From an uncultured Roseburia sp. (GTDB lineage: Bacteria; Bacillota; Clostridia; Lachnospirales; Lachnospiraceae), in contig CAJTOI010000036.1 of the NCBI GenBank assembly GCA_910577925.1, positions 293 to 17,984 on the forward strand: DNA of 17,692 nt. The letters run 5' to 3'. The translations under genes and the position numbers were made by a program. A model generated the notes under the pieces. That model did not search any database. It saw only the letters and a list, made by a program, of their open reading frames with translations, and had not been told where the DNA came from. Positions 1 through 7,561 of this stretch are shown piece after piece (within the stretch, counting starts at the first letter, position 1; each line of letters starts with the position of its first letter).

Positions 1-51
1 AAATCTATTACTCTTTTGTCGGCAAGGTAGAGTTGCCCGACTAAAGCCCGA

Positions 52-77
52 CCCGTCCGGCAGTCAGCCGGACAGGG
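52..77. other. GC-rich inverted repeat (hairpin)
   Basis: GTCCGGC (55-61) and GCCGGAC (67-73) form a perfect 7-bp stem with a 5-base loop. CCC (52-54) and GGG (75-77) can extend it past one bulged A. A short T-run follows on the plus strand at about 88-93, ten bases after the stem, so this could be a weak terminator for a plus-strand gene ending to the left of the window. The long gap before the T-run makes that uncertain. No gene is seen in 1-110. Confidence 0.4.
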
Positions 78-110
78 AACGGCAAAATTTTTTACACTTC
101 TTTTACTTCT

Positions 111-530
111 TTATCTCACATGAGCAAATGCTTCCGGTGCATATTCAAGTGGAGCGTCAAAGTGGAGTGTTCCATGTCCATCGGTTGGTATGCTATCGTT
201 GTCAAACACCCCGGATATAGCAACAGAAATGGTTGATTTCCCGGAGATAAGTTCAACTGTTTCTCCTACTCCTATATTATCACGGTTACTTGTATGCGAA
301 TCAATTATGATGCTGCGTGCATCCTCAATTCCGTTGGCACGATAATTTACATGAAGGCTTTGCCTTTTTGTACCCTCAGTGGACAAAATTTTCTGCCACC
401 ATAACTTCTTAATAATTCCGCCCAAACTCAAAGACGCTATAATAGAAATTGTCTTTTTTCGGTCACGCCCAGCACTGTATCTATCACAGTAAATTCTGCT
501 TGAAACCCTGCTTGTATACCCGTAAATCAA
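111..530 (-). pseudogene. Remnant of FtsX/MacB-type ABC transporter permease
   Basis: This is a 139-codon reading frame with only a TTG start, no convincing ribosome binding site, and a stop codon six codons upstream of that start. A basic stretch followed by a hydrophobic segment (RDRKKTISIIASLSLGGI) resembles the cytoplasm-to-membrane junction of clostridial FtsX-like permeases. The later part (VGETVELISGKSTISVAISG, then GVFDND) resembles their extracytoplasmic domain. Intact members have several hundred residues and multiple membrane spans, which are missing here, and the two recognisable parts lie closer together than in an intact protein. I infer a decayed, internally deleted copy. The family assignment rests on pattern resemblance only; a small hypothetical protein remains possible. 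Confidence 0.35.
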
Positions 531-583
531 GGCTTTCTGAAATGATCAACCATAGTTAATAGAAAATTTGTTTTACCCCCGGC

Positions 584-1465
584 TCAGAAAAACTCAAATT
601 GATTCTTAAGCAGTTCTATTAAAACCTGAAAAGGTTTTGTAATATATCTATCCTTATGGGATAATGCCAGCATCTGATTCTCCATTTTCATTTTATGCAG
701 CTCAATTACACGCAGCTTCTTTAAGAGCAGAGAATCCGCGAGTAACTTTTCCGGCAAAACAGTGATGCCCAGTCCTGCCTCCGCGGCTTTGATAAGGGCA
801 AGAGAATTGACGCTTTCCCAAACAGGTTCCGCTTTCAAATTGGCAAGCGCAAGCGTATTGTCTAACGTATCACGGATTGCGCTGCCCGGCTCGCGGAGCA
901 GCAGCGGATAACCGCATAACCGGTCCGGCGTAATTACCTCCTCGGATAAGTCGAAATCCGGCGCACAGGCAGCAACTAACTGATACGAACCCAAAAGGAT
1001 TGTATCAAAATTACCTTTTGGAGCGGCGCCTTCCCAAAAGGCTATATCGGCATTCCCGCGCTGCAAACTGTCAATCGCGGCATTTGCACTTGCAACCCGG
1101 ACCGACAGCTGAATTTCAGGAAACGATGTGTGTAATCCGCGGAGAATCTCGGGAAGCAAAAAAGAGGCAATCGTAATACTCGATACGATATTGACGGGCG
1201 TATTCTCTTCCAGATGTTTTATCCTTCTGTCTAAATTTCTGCAGGCCGTTAAAATGCTGCGTGACTCCTCCAAAAGAGAAAGACCGCAGCAGGTTAAAGA
1301 AACGCCTTTTGGAAAACGCTCAAAAAGGGCCGTCCCCGTCTGCTTTTCAAGCTCTGCAACCGCATGGGACACCGCGGATTGTGTAATATACAGTTTCTTT
1401 GCAGCACTCGTAAAACTTCCCGTCTCTGCAACCGCCTCTAAAATCTCCAGATACCGTATCACCAT
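584..1465 (-). CDS. LysR-family transcriptional regulator, divergent from chrA pair
   Basis: A 293-residue DNA-binding regulator of normal LysR length. Residues about 3-60 are the winged helix-turn-helix (LEILEAVAETGSFTSAAKKL, then ITQSAVSHAVAELE). About 90-290 form the periplasmic-binding-protein-like effector domain, ending in the usual GLGITVLPE segment. I chose the ATG at 1465 over an in-frame start at 1534 because GGGAG sits seven bases upstream of it and homology begins there; the extra 23 residues would lie in the promoter region. The gene is divergent from two chromate-transporter halves, separated by about 108 bp with overlapping promoters, so it most likely controls them and itself. 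The effector is unknown. LysR genes next to CHR transporters are common, but whether this one senses chromate cannot be told from sequence. Confidence 0.93.
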   Translation of the reverse strand: MVIRYLEILEAVAETGSFTSAAKKLYITQSAVSHAVAELEKQTGTALFERFPKGVSLTCCGLSLLEESRSILTACRNLDRRIKHLEENTPVNIVSSITIASFLLPEILRGLHTSFPEIQLSVRVASANAAIDSLQRGNADIAFWEGAAPKGNFDTILLGSYQLVAACAPDFDLSEEVITPDRLCGYPLLLREPGSAIRDTLDNTLALANLKAEPVWESVNSLALIKAAEAGLGITVLPEKLLADSLLLKKLRVIELHKMKMENQMLALSHKDRYITKPFQVLIELLKNQFEFF

Positions 1466-1492
1466 TTCTTCTCCCTCATAGGCATGAATAAA

Positions 1493-1507
1493 ATAGATGG
1501 ATTCTAT
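1493..1507. promoter_or_regulatory. Candidate LysR box (T-N11-A inverted repeat)
   Basis: ATAGA-N5-TCTAT is a perfect 5-bp inverted repeat that fits the T-N11-A form typical of LysR binding sites. It falls at the predicted start of the lysR transcript, just downstream of the lysR -10, which suits autorepression. It is the only such repeat I see in the lysR-chrA intergenic region. The role is inferred. Confidence 0.4.
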
Positions 1508-1510
1508 AAA

Positions 1511-1539
1511 ATTATAACATTTCACAGATTGCAAGACAA
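1511..1539 (-). promoter_or_regulatory. Predicted sigma-A promoter of lysR
   Basis: On the minus strand, -35 TTGTCT (1539-1534) and a consensus -10 TATAAT (1516-1511) are separated by 17 bp. It overlaps the divergent chrA promoter, so the two promoters probably compete or are jointly regulated. Confidence 0.55.
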
Positions 1540-1549
1540 GAGATATAAT
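1521..1549 (+). promoter_or_regulatory. Predicted sigma-A promoter of chrA pair
   Basis: -35 TTCACA (1521-1526) and consensus -10 TATAAT (1544-1549) have a 17-bp spacer, placing the transcript start near 1556, shortly before the AGGAGG ribosome binding site at 1559-1564. The match is strong. Confidence 0.7.
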
Positions 1550-1573
1550 AGACGAAACAGGAGGAAGACGATT

Positions 1574-2137
1574 TTGAAACAGAATTTAAAACGATATCTA
1601 TGGCTTTTGACAACCAATCTGTTTATCAGTGCTTTTACTTTTGGCGGCGGCTACATTGTCGTCCCGATGGTCCGCCGCTTTTTTGTTATGAAAAAACAGT
1701 ACTTTACGGAAGAAGAATTAATCAATATGGCTGCCGTAGCACAATCAACGCCCGGAGCAATCGCGGTCAATCTCTCCGCTTTGGCCGGATACAGAGTCGC
1801 CGGTATCGCGGGCGCATTGATCAGCTGTTCTGCCGCCGTCATCCCGCCGCTTGTTATTCTCACATTCGTTTCGGCATTTTATAAAATCGTTGTCTCCAAT
1901 ACGATACTTGCCGCCGTCTTAAAAGGAATGGAAGCAGGCGTTGCCGCACTAATGGTCGATTTAATCACGGATATGTGCGCGCTGATTTTAAAGAAAAAAT
2001 CATTCTTTTTGTCCGCCATGATACCGTTGTCGTTTACGGCAAATTTCATATTCGGCATCAACGTGGCGTTGATACTTTTTGTCTGTTGCCTTTTGTGCAT
2101 CCTGCAGGTATTTTATAAAAAGGGGAAAGAACAATGA
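1574..2137 (+). CDS. chrA: Chromate transporter (CHR) family half-size protein, first of pair
   Basis: A 187-residue membrane protein with a single CHR domain. Conserved CHR signatures are visible: FGGGY at about 23-27 and AQSTPGAIAVN at about 56-66, followed by hydrophobic spans and a short basic tail. Full-length ChrA carries two such domains; short-chain CHR proteins are encoded as adjacent pairs (as Bacillus subtilis ywrB/ywrA) that act together. I chose the TTG at 1574 because AGGAGG lies nine bases upstream; a longer reading frame from 1484 would start inside the promoter. Its stop overlaps the start of the second half (ATGA), implying translational coupling. Paired CHR proteins export chromate in tested cases, but the native substrate here could be another oxyanion. 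Confidence 0.9.
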   Translation: MKQNLKRYLWLLTTNLFISAFTFGGGYIVVPMVRRFFVMKKQYFTEEELINMAAVAQSTPGAIAVNLSALAGYRVAGIAGALISCSAAVIPPLVILTFVSAFYKIVVSNTILAAVLKGMEAGVAALMVDLITDMCALILKKKSFFLSAMIPLSFTANFIFGINVALILFVCCLLCILQVFYKKGKEQ

Positions 2138-2694
2138 ATGTTATCTGGAAACTGTTTATCGTGTTTCTCAAAATCGGCTTACTGAGCATTGGCGGAGGTT
2201 ATGCAATTATTCCTTTAATCCAGGAGCAGGTCGTAGAAAAAAACGGCTGGATAAGCGAAAAAATATTTACCGATATTATTACTATTTCGCAGATGACACC
2301 GGGCCCGTTGGCCGTTAATACCTCAACGTTTGTCGGTCTTCAGGTCGGCGGGGCTGCAGGGGCATTGGCGGCGACCGTCGGCTGTATATTATGCGGGACC
2401 GTCATTTCATTGACGTTATATCATTTTTTTCAGACACACCAAAAATCCGTTTATGTGTCGGAAGTGCTCAACGGGTTAAAATCTGCTTCATTAGGCCTGA
2501 TCATTTCAGCCGCATTCACAATTATATTATTGGCGCTATACGGCACAAGTAAGCCTGAATCGGATTTTTTATCGCTCAATCGGACCGCTTTATTGATATT
2601 TTTTACGATGCTGTTTGTATTGCGGAAATGGAAACTTAATCCGGTTGCAGTTATGTTTCTAAGCGGCATTGCCGGATTCGTATTTTACCGGTGA
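2134..2694 (+). CDS. chrA: Chromate transporter (CHR) family half-size protein, second of pair
   Basis: A 186-residue single-CHR-domain membrane protein paralogous to the preceding gene. Matching signatures are IGGGYAIIP at about 19-27 and SQMTPGPLAVN at about 52-62, followed by a Gly/Ala-rich span. It starts inside the stop codon of the first half (four-base overlap, 2134-2137), which favours equal production of the two halves. In known short-chain pairs the members insert with opposite topology and both are needed for resistance; I infer a heterodimer here. No clear terminator follows, so some read-through toward the AEC gene is possible. Confidence 0.9.
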   Translation: MNVIWKLFIVFLKIGLLSIGGGYAIIPLIQEQVVEKNGWISEKIFTDIITISQMTPGPLAVNTSTFVGLQVGGAAGALAATVGCILCGTVISLTLYHFFQTHQKSVYVSEVLNGLKSASLGLIISAAFTIILLALYGTSKPESDFLSLNRTALLIFFTMLFVLRKWKLNPVAVMFLSGIAGFVFYR

Positions 2695-2725
2695 CGGTCC
2701 GGCAGATATGGGGGTTATCTTTCTC

Positions 2726-2755
2726 TTGTGCTTCCGCTCGAAAACATGTTATTCT
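2726..2755 (+). promoter_or_regulatory. Possible promoter of AEC transporter gene
   Basis: TTGTGC (2726-2731) and TATTCT (2750-2755) have an 18-bp spacer and sit about 40 bp before the AEC start codon. Both hexamers are imperfect. Read-through from the chrA pair is the alternative. Confidence 0.35.
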
Positions 2756-2793
2756 AAATCTATAGAAATTTTAACCGAACCCGGGGGCATTTC

Positions 2794-3702
2794 ATGAACG
2801 ATTTACTGATTCTTCAAATAACCATTTTCGCGCTTATTGCGACAGGATTTTTCTTAAAACGCACCGGAATTTTCACAAAAGAGGGACAGAAAAGCATGAC
2901 GGACCTTGTCATAAACGTCGTCCTTCCCTGCAATATTATAACCAGCTTCTCGATAGATGCCGGGCCGGAGGTTTTCCTGGCCTGCGCCTCGATTCTCTTG
3001 ATTTCCGTGGGCATACAGGCTTTTTGTGTGATTTACGGAAAACTGCTGTTCCGCGGACAGAGCGAAGACCGACGCAAATGTCTCCGGTACGCCACGATAT
3101 GTTCCAATGCCGGATTTCTCGGCAATCCTATCGTGGAGGGCGTGTTCGGAGAGACAGGCCTTATGTATGCCAGCGTTTATCTGATTCCTCTGCGCGTGAT
3201 GATGTGGTCGGAGGGAATCGCCATTTTCTCCGGCGAAAAAAATTTTGCCTCCATGGTAAAAAAAGTTGCGACACACCCCTGTGTCGTATCCTGCGCCGCC
3301 GGTATCCTCCTGATGGTGACGGGAACGACTCTCCCGGACGTACTGCTGACCCCGCTCTCAACGCTCGGACGGTGCAACACCGCACTTTCGATGCTTGTCA
3401 TCGGAATGATACTCGCAGAAATAGATCTGAAAACCATTCTTGACAAGACGGTCGTCTGGTACAGTTTAAACCGCCTTGTCGTGATACCGCTCGTCGTTTA
3501 TCTCGTCTGCCTGGCACTCCCCGTAAACGCCGAAATACGCGGCATATCCGTGCTGCTCGCCGCCATGCCGGCCGGAGCGACAACCAGCATGCTCGCCGCA
3601 AAATATGACAGAGATCCCGGCTTTGCAACAAAACTTGTGGTATTCTCAACCCTGTGCTCAATTCCTGCTATTATGATATGGAGCGCGGTTGTAAGCTGTT
3701 GA
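2794..3702 (+). CDS. AEC (auxin efflux carrier) family transporter
   Basis: A 302-residue integral membrane protein of the usual AEC length, with about ten hydrophobic spans in two halves. Family landmarks visible are NVVLPCNIITSF at about 41-52, SNAGFLGNPIVEG at about 104-116, and a C-terminal half with the MPAGATTSMLA segment. Bacterial AEC members (MleP, MdcF and YfdV types) move small organic acids such as malate or malonate, or other anions; the substrate cannot be read from sequence. A GGGGG Shine-Dalgarno lies six bases before the ATG. It is a single gene on the plus strand, ending at a strong bidirectional terminator. It is not clearly linked to the chrA pair upstream. Confidence 0.88.
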   Translation: MNDLLILQITIFALIATGFFLKRTGIFTKEGQKSMTDLVINVVLPCNIITSFSIDAGPEVFLACASILLISVGIQAFCVIYGKLLFRGQSEDRRKCLRYATICSNAGFLGNPIVEGVFGETGLMYASVYLIPLRVMMWSEGIAIFSGEKNFASMVKKVATHPCVVSCAAGILLMVTGTTLPDVLLTPLSTLGRCNTALSMLVIGMILAEIDLKTILDKTVVWYSLNRLVVIPLVVYLVCLALPVNAEIRGISVLLAAMPAGATTSMLAAKYDRDPGFATKLVVFSTLCSIPAIMIWSAVVSC

Positions 3703-3724
3703 TTTGTCTGTGACCATATGATAC

Positions 3725-3773
3725 AAAAAAAGCCTGCGGAGAAATCACTTGATTTCCTTCGCAGGCTTTTTAA
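3725..3773. terminator. Bidirectional intrinsic terminator between AEC gene and tRNA-Cys
   Basis: AAAAAGCCTGCG (3727-3738) and CGCAGGCTTTTT (3760-3771) form a perfect 12-bp stem; GAGAAATCA and TGATTTCCT in the loop can pair further. T-runs flank the stem in both directions: five T on the plus strand, seven on the minus. It therefore ends the AEC transcript and, from the other side, the tRNA-Cys transcript, which begins its 3' flank right at the stem. Confidence 0.9.
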
Positions 3774-3843
3774 GGCGACTGACGGATTTGAACCGACGAT
3801 CAGGGAGTTGCAGTCCCACGCCTTACCACTTGGCTAAGTCGCC
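3773..3843 (-). tRNA. tRNA-Cys (anticodon GCA)
   Basis: A 71-nt cloverleaf on the minus strand. The 7-bp acceptor stem is GGCGACT/AGTCGCC, the D-arm region is AGCCAAGTGGTAAGGC, the anticodon loop is CTGCAAC (GCA), and the T-loop is TTCAAAT. The discriminator is U73, the main identity base of tRNA-Cys, and CCA is not encoded (TTA follows). Two U-U oppositions are seen, in the T stem (50-64) and at the top of the anticodon stem (27-43), so the fold is slightly imperfect. The terminator follows immediately. Identity is secure; small boundary error is possible. Confidence 0.93.
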
Positions 3844-3850
3844 ATACTAT

Positions 3851-3900
3851 ATTATATGAAAAATCTCTTCATTTATAACCGCTGTATAAGATTTATTATA
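3851..3900 (-). promoter_or_regulatory. Possible tRNA-Cys promoter elements
   Basis: Two consensus TATAAT hexamers occur on the minus strand upstream of tRNA-Cys, at 3856-3851 and at 3900-3895. Neither has a good -35 at 16-18 bp (nearest is TTATAA for the first). The first ends only seven bases before the tRNA, so its start would coincide with the mature 5' end; the second would leave a leader of about 45 nt. Which one works cannot be decided. Confidence 0.35.
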
Positions 3901-3995
3901 CAACAGCTTCAACGCATCTTATCTTAACACAATCAAATCTATTTGGCAATAGAAAATTAGTAAATTTTTGCATATTTAACGCCCCGATTTTCCCC

Positions 3996-5360
3996 TCAGC
4001 GGGCAAGCACAGCTATTTTTCTTTTATAGATTCTGCGGAAGAACATCATACTGATAAGATCGGAGCAGATCTCCGAAATCGGCCAGCAGAACCAGACCAG
4101 AGACAGATTCCCAAACTGAGCCAGGAAATAAGCAAACGGCACCCGAATCAAAATCTGTCTTGCCACCGACACAAACAGGCTGTAAAATCCCTCGCCGAGT
4201 CCCTGGAACAGAGAACAGGCAATCATAGAAGGAGAAGAAAAAAGAAAGGTAAACCCCACGATCCGAAAAATCGGCACTCCCACACGAAACATCTCCTCCG
4301 TCGGGTGAAACGGACTCATAATGACCTCCGGAAACAGTAAGAAACAGAAGGAAGCCGTCGCCATAACCGCAAATCCGTACAAAACGCCCCACCGAAAAGT
4401 CCCCATAATCCGCTCTTTATCACGCGCGCCGACATTGTATGCCACGATAGAAACAATACTGTTATTTAATCCGACCATCGGCGTCAGCATAAATTGCTGA
4501 AAACGGTTGTAGATGCCGAAAACCGCAAGCGCAGTCGTGGAAAAAGAAGCGATCAGGCGATTGAGAAGAAAAAACATAAAGGAGCTTACCGAGCCCATAA
4601 CCGTACTTGGAATCCCGACGCGCAGAATTTCCGCCGCTATCTTTCGATTCGGACGAAAACCGCGGAGCGAAATTGTAATTTCGCTATTCTTCTTTTTGTT
4701 TAAAAAGAATGCAAGCGCCAGTGCAATACACTGGCTGCACACCGTCGCTATTGCGGCGCCGCGGATTCCCAATGCCGGAAAACCGCATCTGCCGAAAATC
4801 AGCACCGCATCCAAACCGATATTGATACATGCCCCGATTCCCTGCGTGATCATCGAATAAACCGTTTTCCCGGTCGCCTGCAAAAGCCGCTCAAAGACAG
4901 TCTCGCCGAAAATTCCGACGGAACCTATCATACAAATCTGCAGATATGCGGTTCCGTATGCGACAATTTCCGCATTGTCCGTCTGAAACAGAAAATACGC
5001 TCTTGTCAGAAACAGTCCCGCCAGCACAAAAAACAACATACAGACCGCCTCGATAAAAAGTCCGTTCACCGCCGCCTGCGAGGCTCCCTGCCTGTCTTTT
5101 CTGCCCAGACAGGCAGTCGCGAGCGCATTGATTCCCACACCGATTCCCGCGGCCGCAGAACTCATAAAATTCTGAACGGTCGCCGCGAGCGAAACTGCCG
5201 CAAGGACATTTTCTCCGAGATCGGAGAGAAACAGACTGTCAATAATATTGTACAGTGCCTGAATTATCAACGAAACTGTCAGAGGCAGCGCCATATTAAG
5301 CAGCAGACGCCAAAGCGGCATCACACCCATTTTATTTTCCTGTAAGACGGCTTCTCTCAT
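3996..5360 (-). CDS. MATE family efflux transporter
   Basis: A 454-residue polytopic membrane protein of normal MATE length, with about twelve hydrophobic spans in two six-span halves. It opens in typical MATE fashion (LALPLTVSLIIQALYNIIDS-like segment at about 22-42) and has the conserved AAGIGVGINALA and ALGIRGAAIATV segments. MATE proteins export cationic drugs, dyes or metabolites in exchange for Na+ or H+. An AAGGGA Shine-Dalgarno lies about eight bases before the ATG. The gene begins 37 bp after the MFS stop codon on the same strand, with no terminator between, so it may be the last gene of the long operon or have its own weak promoter. No intrinsic terminator follows directly; its transcript probably runs to the terminator past tRNA-Cys. 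The substrate is unknown. Confidence 0.92.
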   Translation of the reverse strand: MREAVLQENKMGVMPLWRLLLNMALPLTVSLIIQALYNIIDSLFLSDLGENVLAAVSLAATVQNFMSSAAAGIGVGINALATACLGRKDRQGASQAAVNGLFIEAVCMLFFVLAGLFLTRAYFLFQTDNAEIVAYGTAYLQICMIGSVGIFGETVFERLLQATGKTVYSMITQGIGACINIGLDAVLIFGRCGFPALGIRGAAIATVCSQCIALALAFFLNKKKNSEITISLRGFRPNRKIAAEILRVGIPSTVMGSVSSFMFFLLNRLIASFSTTALAVFGIYNRFQQFMLTPMVGLNNSIVSIVAYNVGARDKERIMGTFRWGVLYGFAVMATASFCFLLFPEVIMSPFHPTEEMFRVGVPIFRIVGFTFLFSSPSMIACSLFQGLGEGFYSLFVSVARQILIRVPFAYFLAQFGNLSLVWFCWPISEICSDLISMMFFRRIYKRKIAVLAR

Positions 5361-5397
5361 ATCCGCTTCCCTTCATACCCATATCCGCCCATGCATA

Positions 5398-6555
5398 TCA
5401 GTTCTTTGCCCGCACGGCAAATGCAAAGCAGAATACGGCAAGTATCAGATATGCAGCGACACAGATCACAAAATTAGACTGACTGTTTTGAAAGCCGAAA
5501 ACCCCGGCTGCGGCAGTCATCACAAACTTCGAAAAAAAGCTGCCGAGACTCCCGAACACATTTGCAAAGGACGCCGCGTTGCTCCGCGCGTAAGCCGGCA
5601 CCTCCATCCCCACAAACACCTGAATCGCGGGCATGTTGACTCCAAAACCGATTCCGACTATGACTGCTCCCGCTCCCATCACAAACACATTCGGACAGAC
5701 TGACATCACAAGGTATCCGAGTGCCAGAAACACATAGGCAAGACCGAGCGCCCGGATTCCCCAGCCGTTGATAAATTTGTAAATCCAGCCGCCGATGACT
5801 CCCGAAAACGTCACCAGCGACAATATAACGGCCGCCGTCATGGAATCTCCGAACCCGCGCTCAAAAATCACGCTCGAAGTCTCCGTCACACACACATAAA
5901 ACAGCAGCATATGACAGAAATACAGCACGCACCATTTTATTGTGGGTGCAAAAACCGAAAAGGAGACCTTTTTCTTCTTATCTTCCTCGCTGAGCGCAGG
6001 CGGTTCCGGCAGCATCTTAGCCACAACAAACAGCGCGGGGAGAATCACAATATAAATAAGGAACGTGGCTTCCCAGCCCCACCGCTCACAGGCCACACCG
6101 CCGAGCATTTGGAACATGACCGCACCGATATTCGTCGATACCGCATTCCGGCTTGCCTGACGGTGCACCTCATCCCCCTGAAATACCGACATCATAATCG
6201 GCATCACAAGCGGTGTCAGTATCCCGGTTCCGCATCCGAAAAGCGCCCGAAAGAGCAGCAGCAGATAAAAATTGTGTGTAAACGCGGGCGCGATGCCGCT
6301 GATAAAATTACAGGCCAGCCCGCAGATTGCGAGACTGCGGTAAGAAATCCGCTTTCCTGCGATATGTCCGCAAAACAGCGTCATCGGAATTGCCAGAAGC
6401 GACGGCAGTGTCGTCAAAAGCGAGATCATAGCGGACGGAATGTCCGGATATGCCTGTCCTACGCTGGCCAGCACTGGGCTGACCGCGCTCGACGCCAGTG
6501 TCAGAAAGGACAGGGAAATCAATGCTAAGCCGGTTGCTTTTTTTGTATCTCTCAT
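5398..6555 (-). CDS. MFS transporter at end of ABC/lyase operon
   Basis: A 385-residue major facilitator with about twelve spans. It has a motif-A-like loop between spans 2 and 3 (CGHIAGKRISYRSL), an RALFGCGTG segment in span 4, and a charged central loop (PEPPALSEEDKKKK) between the two halves. The reading frame stays open upstream to 6843, but I chose the ATG at 6555: GGAG sits eight bases before it, hydrophobic homology starts there, and the extension would lie wholly inside the dppF-like gene. The start is 16 bp past the dppF stop. As the last tightly packed gene of the operon it may export an end product, or import a related substrate alongside the ABC system. Drug-efflux-like similarity is possible; the substrate is not predictable. 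Confidence 0.88.
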   Translation of the reverse strand: MRDTKKATGLALISLSFLTLASSAVSPVLASVGQAYPDIPSAMISLLTTLPSLLAIPMTLFCGHIAGKRISYRSLAICGLACNFISGIAPAFTHNFYLLLLFRALFGCGTGILTPLVMPIMMSVFQGDEVHRQASRNAVSTNIGAVMFQMLGGVACERWGWEATFLIYIVILPALFVVAKMLPEPPALSEEDKKKKVSFSVFAPTIKWCVLYFCHMLLFYVCVTETSSVIFERGFGDSMTAAVILSLVTFSGVIGGWIYKFINGWGIRALGLAYVFLALGYLVMSVCPNVFVMGAGAVIVGIGFGVNMPAIQVFVGMEVPAYARSNAASFANVFGSLGSFFSKFVMTAAAGVFGFQNSQSNFVICVAAYLILAVFCFAFAVRAKN

Positions 6556-6571
6556 TTCTCTTACTCCGGTT

Positions 6572-7561
6572 TCAGACAGAATCTTTCGCGCACAGATGGC
6601 ATGCGACTCTATGTCCGCCTCCGATATCCGTAAGCTTCGGATTCTCTCTCCTGCAGACGTCGGTCGCATAAGCGCAGCGCGGGTGGAACGGACATCCGGA
6701 CGGTGCGTGAATCGGACTCGGAACCTCCCCCTCAAGCAGAATCCGCTGCCTCTGCTTCTCCACATAATAATCCGTAATCGGAACAGCGGAGAGCAATGCC
6801 TTTGTATACGGGTGAACGGGATTCGTATAGATTTCTCCCGCATCCATAATCTCTACAATATGTCCCAGATACATTACGCCGATTACATCCGCAATATGGC
6901 GCACCACCGCCAGATCATGGGCAATAAATACATAGGTCAGACCCAAACGCTCCTGCAGAGCGGAAAACAGATTGATGACCTGCGCCTGAATAGAAACGTC
7001 AAGCGCCGATACCGGCTCGTCACAGACAATCAGCTCCGGATTGCAGGCCAGCGCCCGCGCAATTCCGAGACGCTGACGCTGCCCGCCGCTCATCTCATGC
7101 GGGTAACGCTCCGCCATCTCCGGGAGAAGCTCAACCGTCTCCAAAAGCTCCTTTACGCGCTCGTTTACTTTTTTCTCGTCATGCGGTCCGGTCACGATGG
7201 CTTCCCGTATAATGGAGCCCGCGGACTGTCTCGGGTCAAGAGAACCGTAAGGATCCTGGAAGATAAGCTGTATCTCTCTGCGGATCGCTTTCAGCTCAGC
7301 CGCGCCGGCATTGCTGATATCCTTTCCCTTATAGTAAATCTGTCCCTCGGTCGGCTTGTTGATCCGCAGCACGCACTTGCCTGTCGTCGTCTTTCCGCAG
7401 CCGGATTCTCCCACCAGTCCGAACGTTTTTCCGCGCTCCACTTCAAAAGAGACGTCATCGACCGCTTTTACCCAGGAGGTTACTTTTCCGAACATGGTCT
7501 TTTCTACCGGAAAATGCATTTTCAGGTTGCAGACCTTCAGTAAAATGTCTTTCTCAGCCAT
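6572..7561 (-). CDS. dppF: Dipeptide/oligopeptide-type ABC transporter ATPase (DppF/OppF-like)
   Basis: A 329-residue cytoplasmic ATPase, the second of a heteromeric pair powering a family-5 (Dpp/Opp) importer. Motifs are Walker A GESGCGKTT at 51-59, Q-loop Q102, signature MSGGQRQR at 157-164, Walker B LIVCDEP at 177-183 with catalytic E182, and the switch His at about 215. The C-terminal extension has the Cys-rich CPFHPRC and CHLC segments typical of the Opp/Dpp ATPase subfamily. AGGAGG lies eight bases before the ATG, and the start overlaps the end of dppD by 8 bp, implying coupled translation. The name reflects family only; transporters of this type carry peptides, nickel, opines, oligosaccharides and other solutes. 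Confidence 0.95.
   Translation of the reverse strand: MAEKDILLKVCNLKMHFPVEKTMFGKVTSWVKAVDDVSFEVERGKTFGLVGESGCGKTTTGKCVLRINKPTEGQIYYKGKDISNAGAAELKAIRREIQLIFQDPYGSLDPRQSAGSIIREAIVTGPHDEKKVNERVKELLETVELLPEMAERYPHEMSGGQRQRLGIARALACNPELIVCDEPVSALDVSIQAQVINLFSALQERLGLTYVFIAHDLAVVRHIADVIGVMYLGHIVEIMDAGEIYTNPVHPYTKALLSAVPITDYYVEKQRQRILLEGEVPSPIHAPSGCPFHPRCAYATDVCRRENPKLTDIGGGHRVACHLCAKDSV

Noticed and set aside
1527..1534. GATTGCAA in the lysR-chrA region as a LacI half-site
   Set aside because: Only one half is present and there is no central CG, so chance is the better explanation.
3881..3909. Imperfect hairpin upstream of tRNA-Cys as a terminator for the MATE gene
   Set aside because: The stem is AT-rich, has a three-base bulge and is not followed by a T-run on the minus strand.
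5911..6528. Plus-strand frame of 205 codons opposite the MFS gene
   Set aside because: His/Arg/Gln-rich product typical of an antisense frame over a membrane protein gene.
6556..6843. N-terminal extension of the MFS gene by 96 codons
   Set aside because: Arg-rich, hydrophilic and fully inside the dppF-like gene; the ATG at 6555 has a Shine-Dalgarno and starts the conserved part.
6440..7543. Long plus-strand frame (367 codons) opposite the dppF-like gene
   Set aside because: The minus strand carries a complete ATPase with all motifs; this frame has low-complexity basic composition, no family features and no ribosome binding site.
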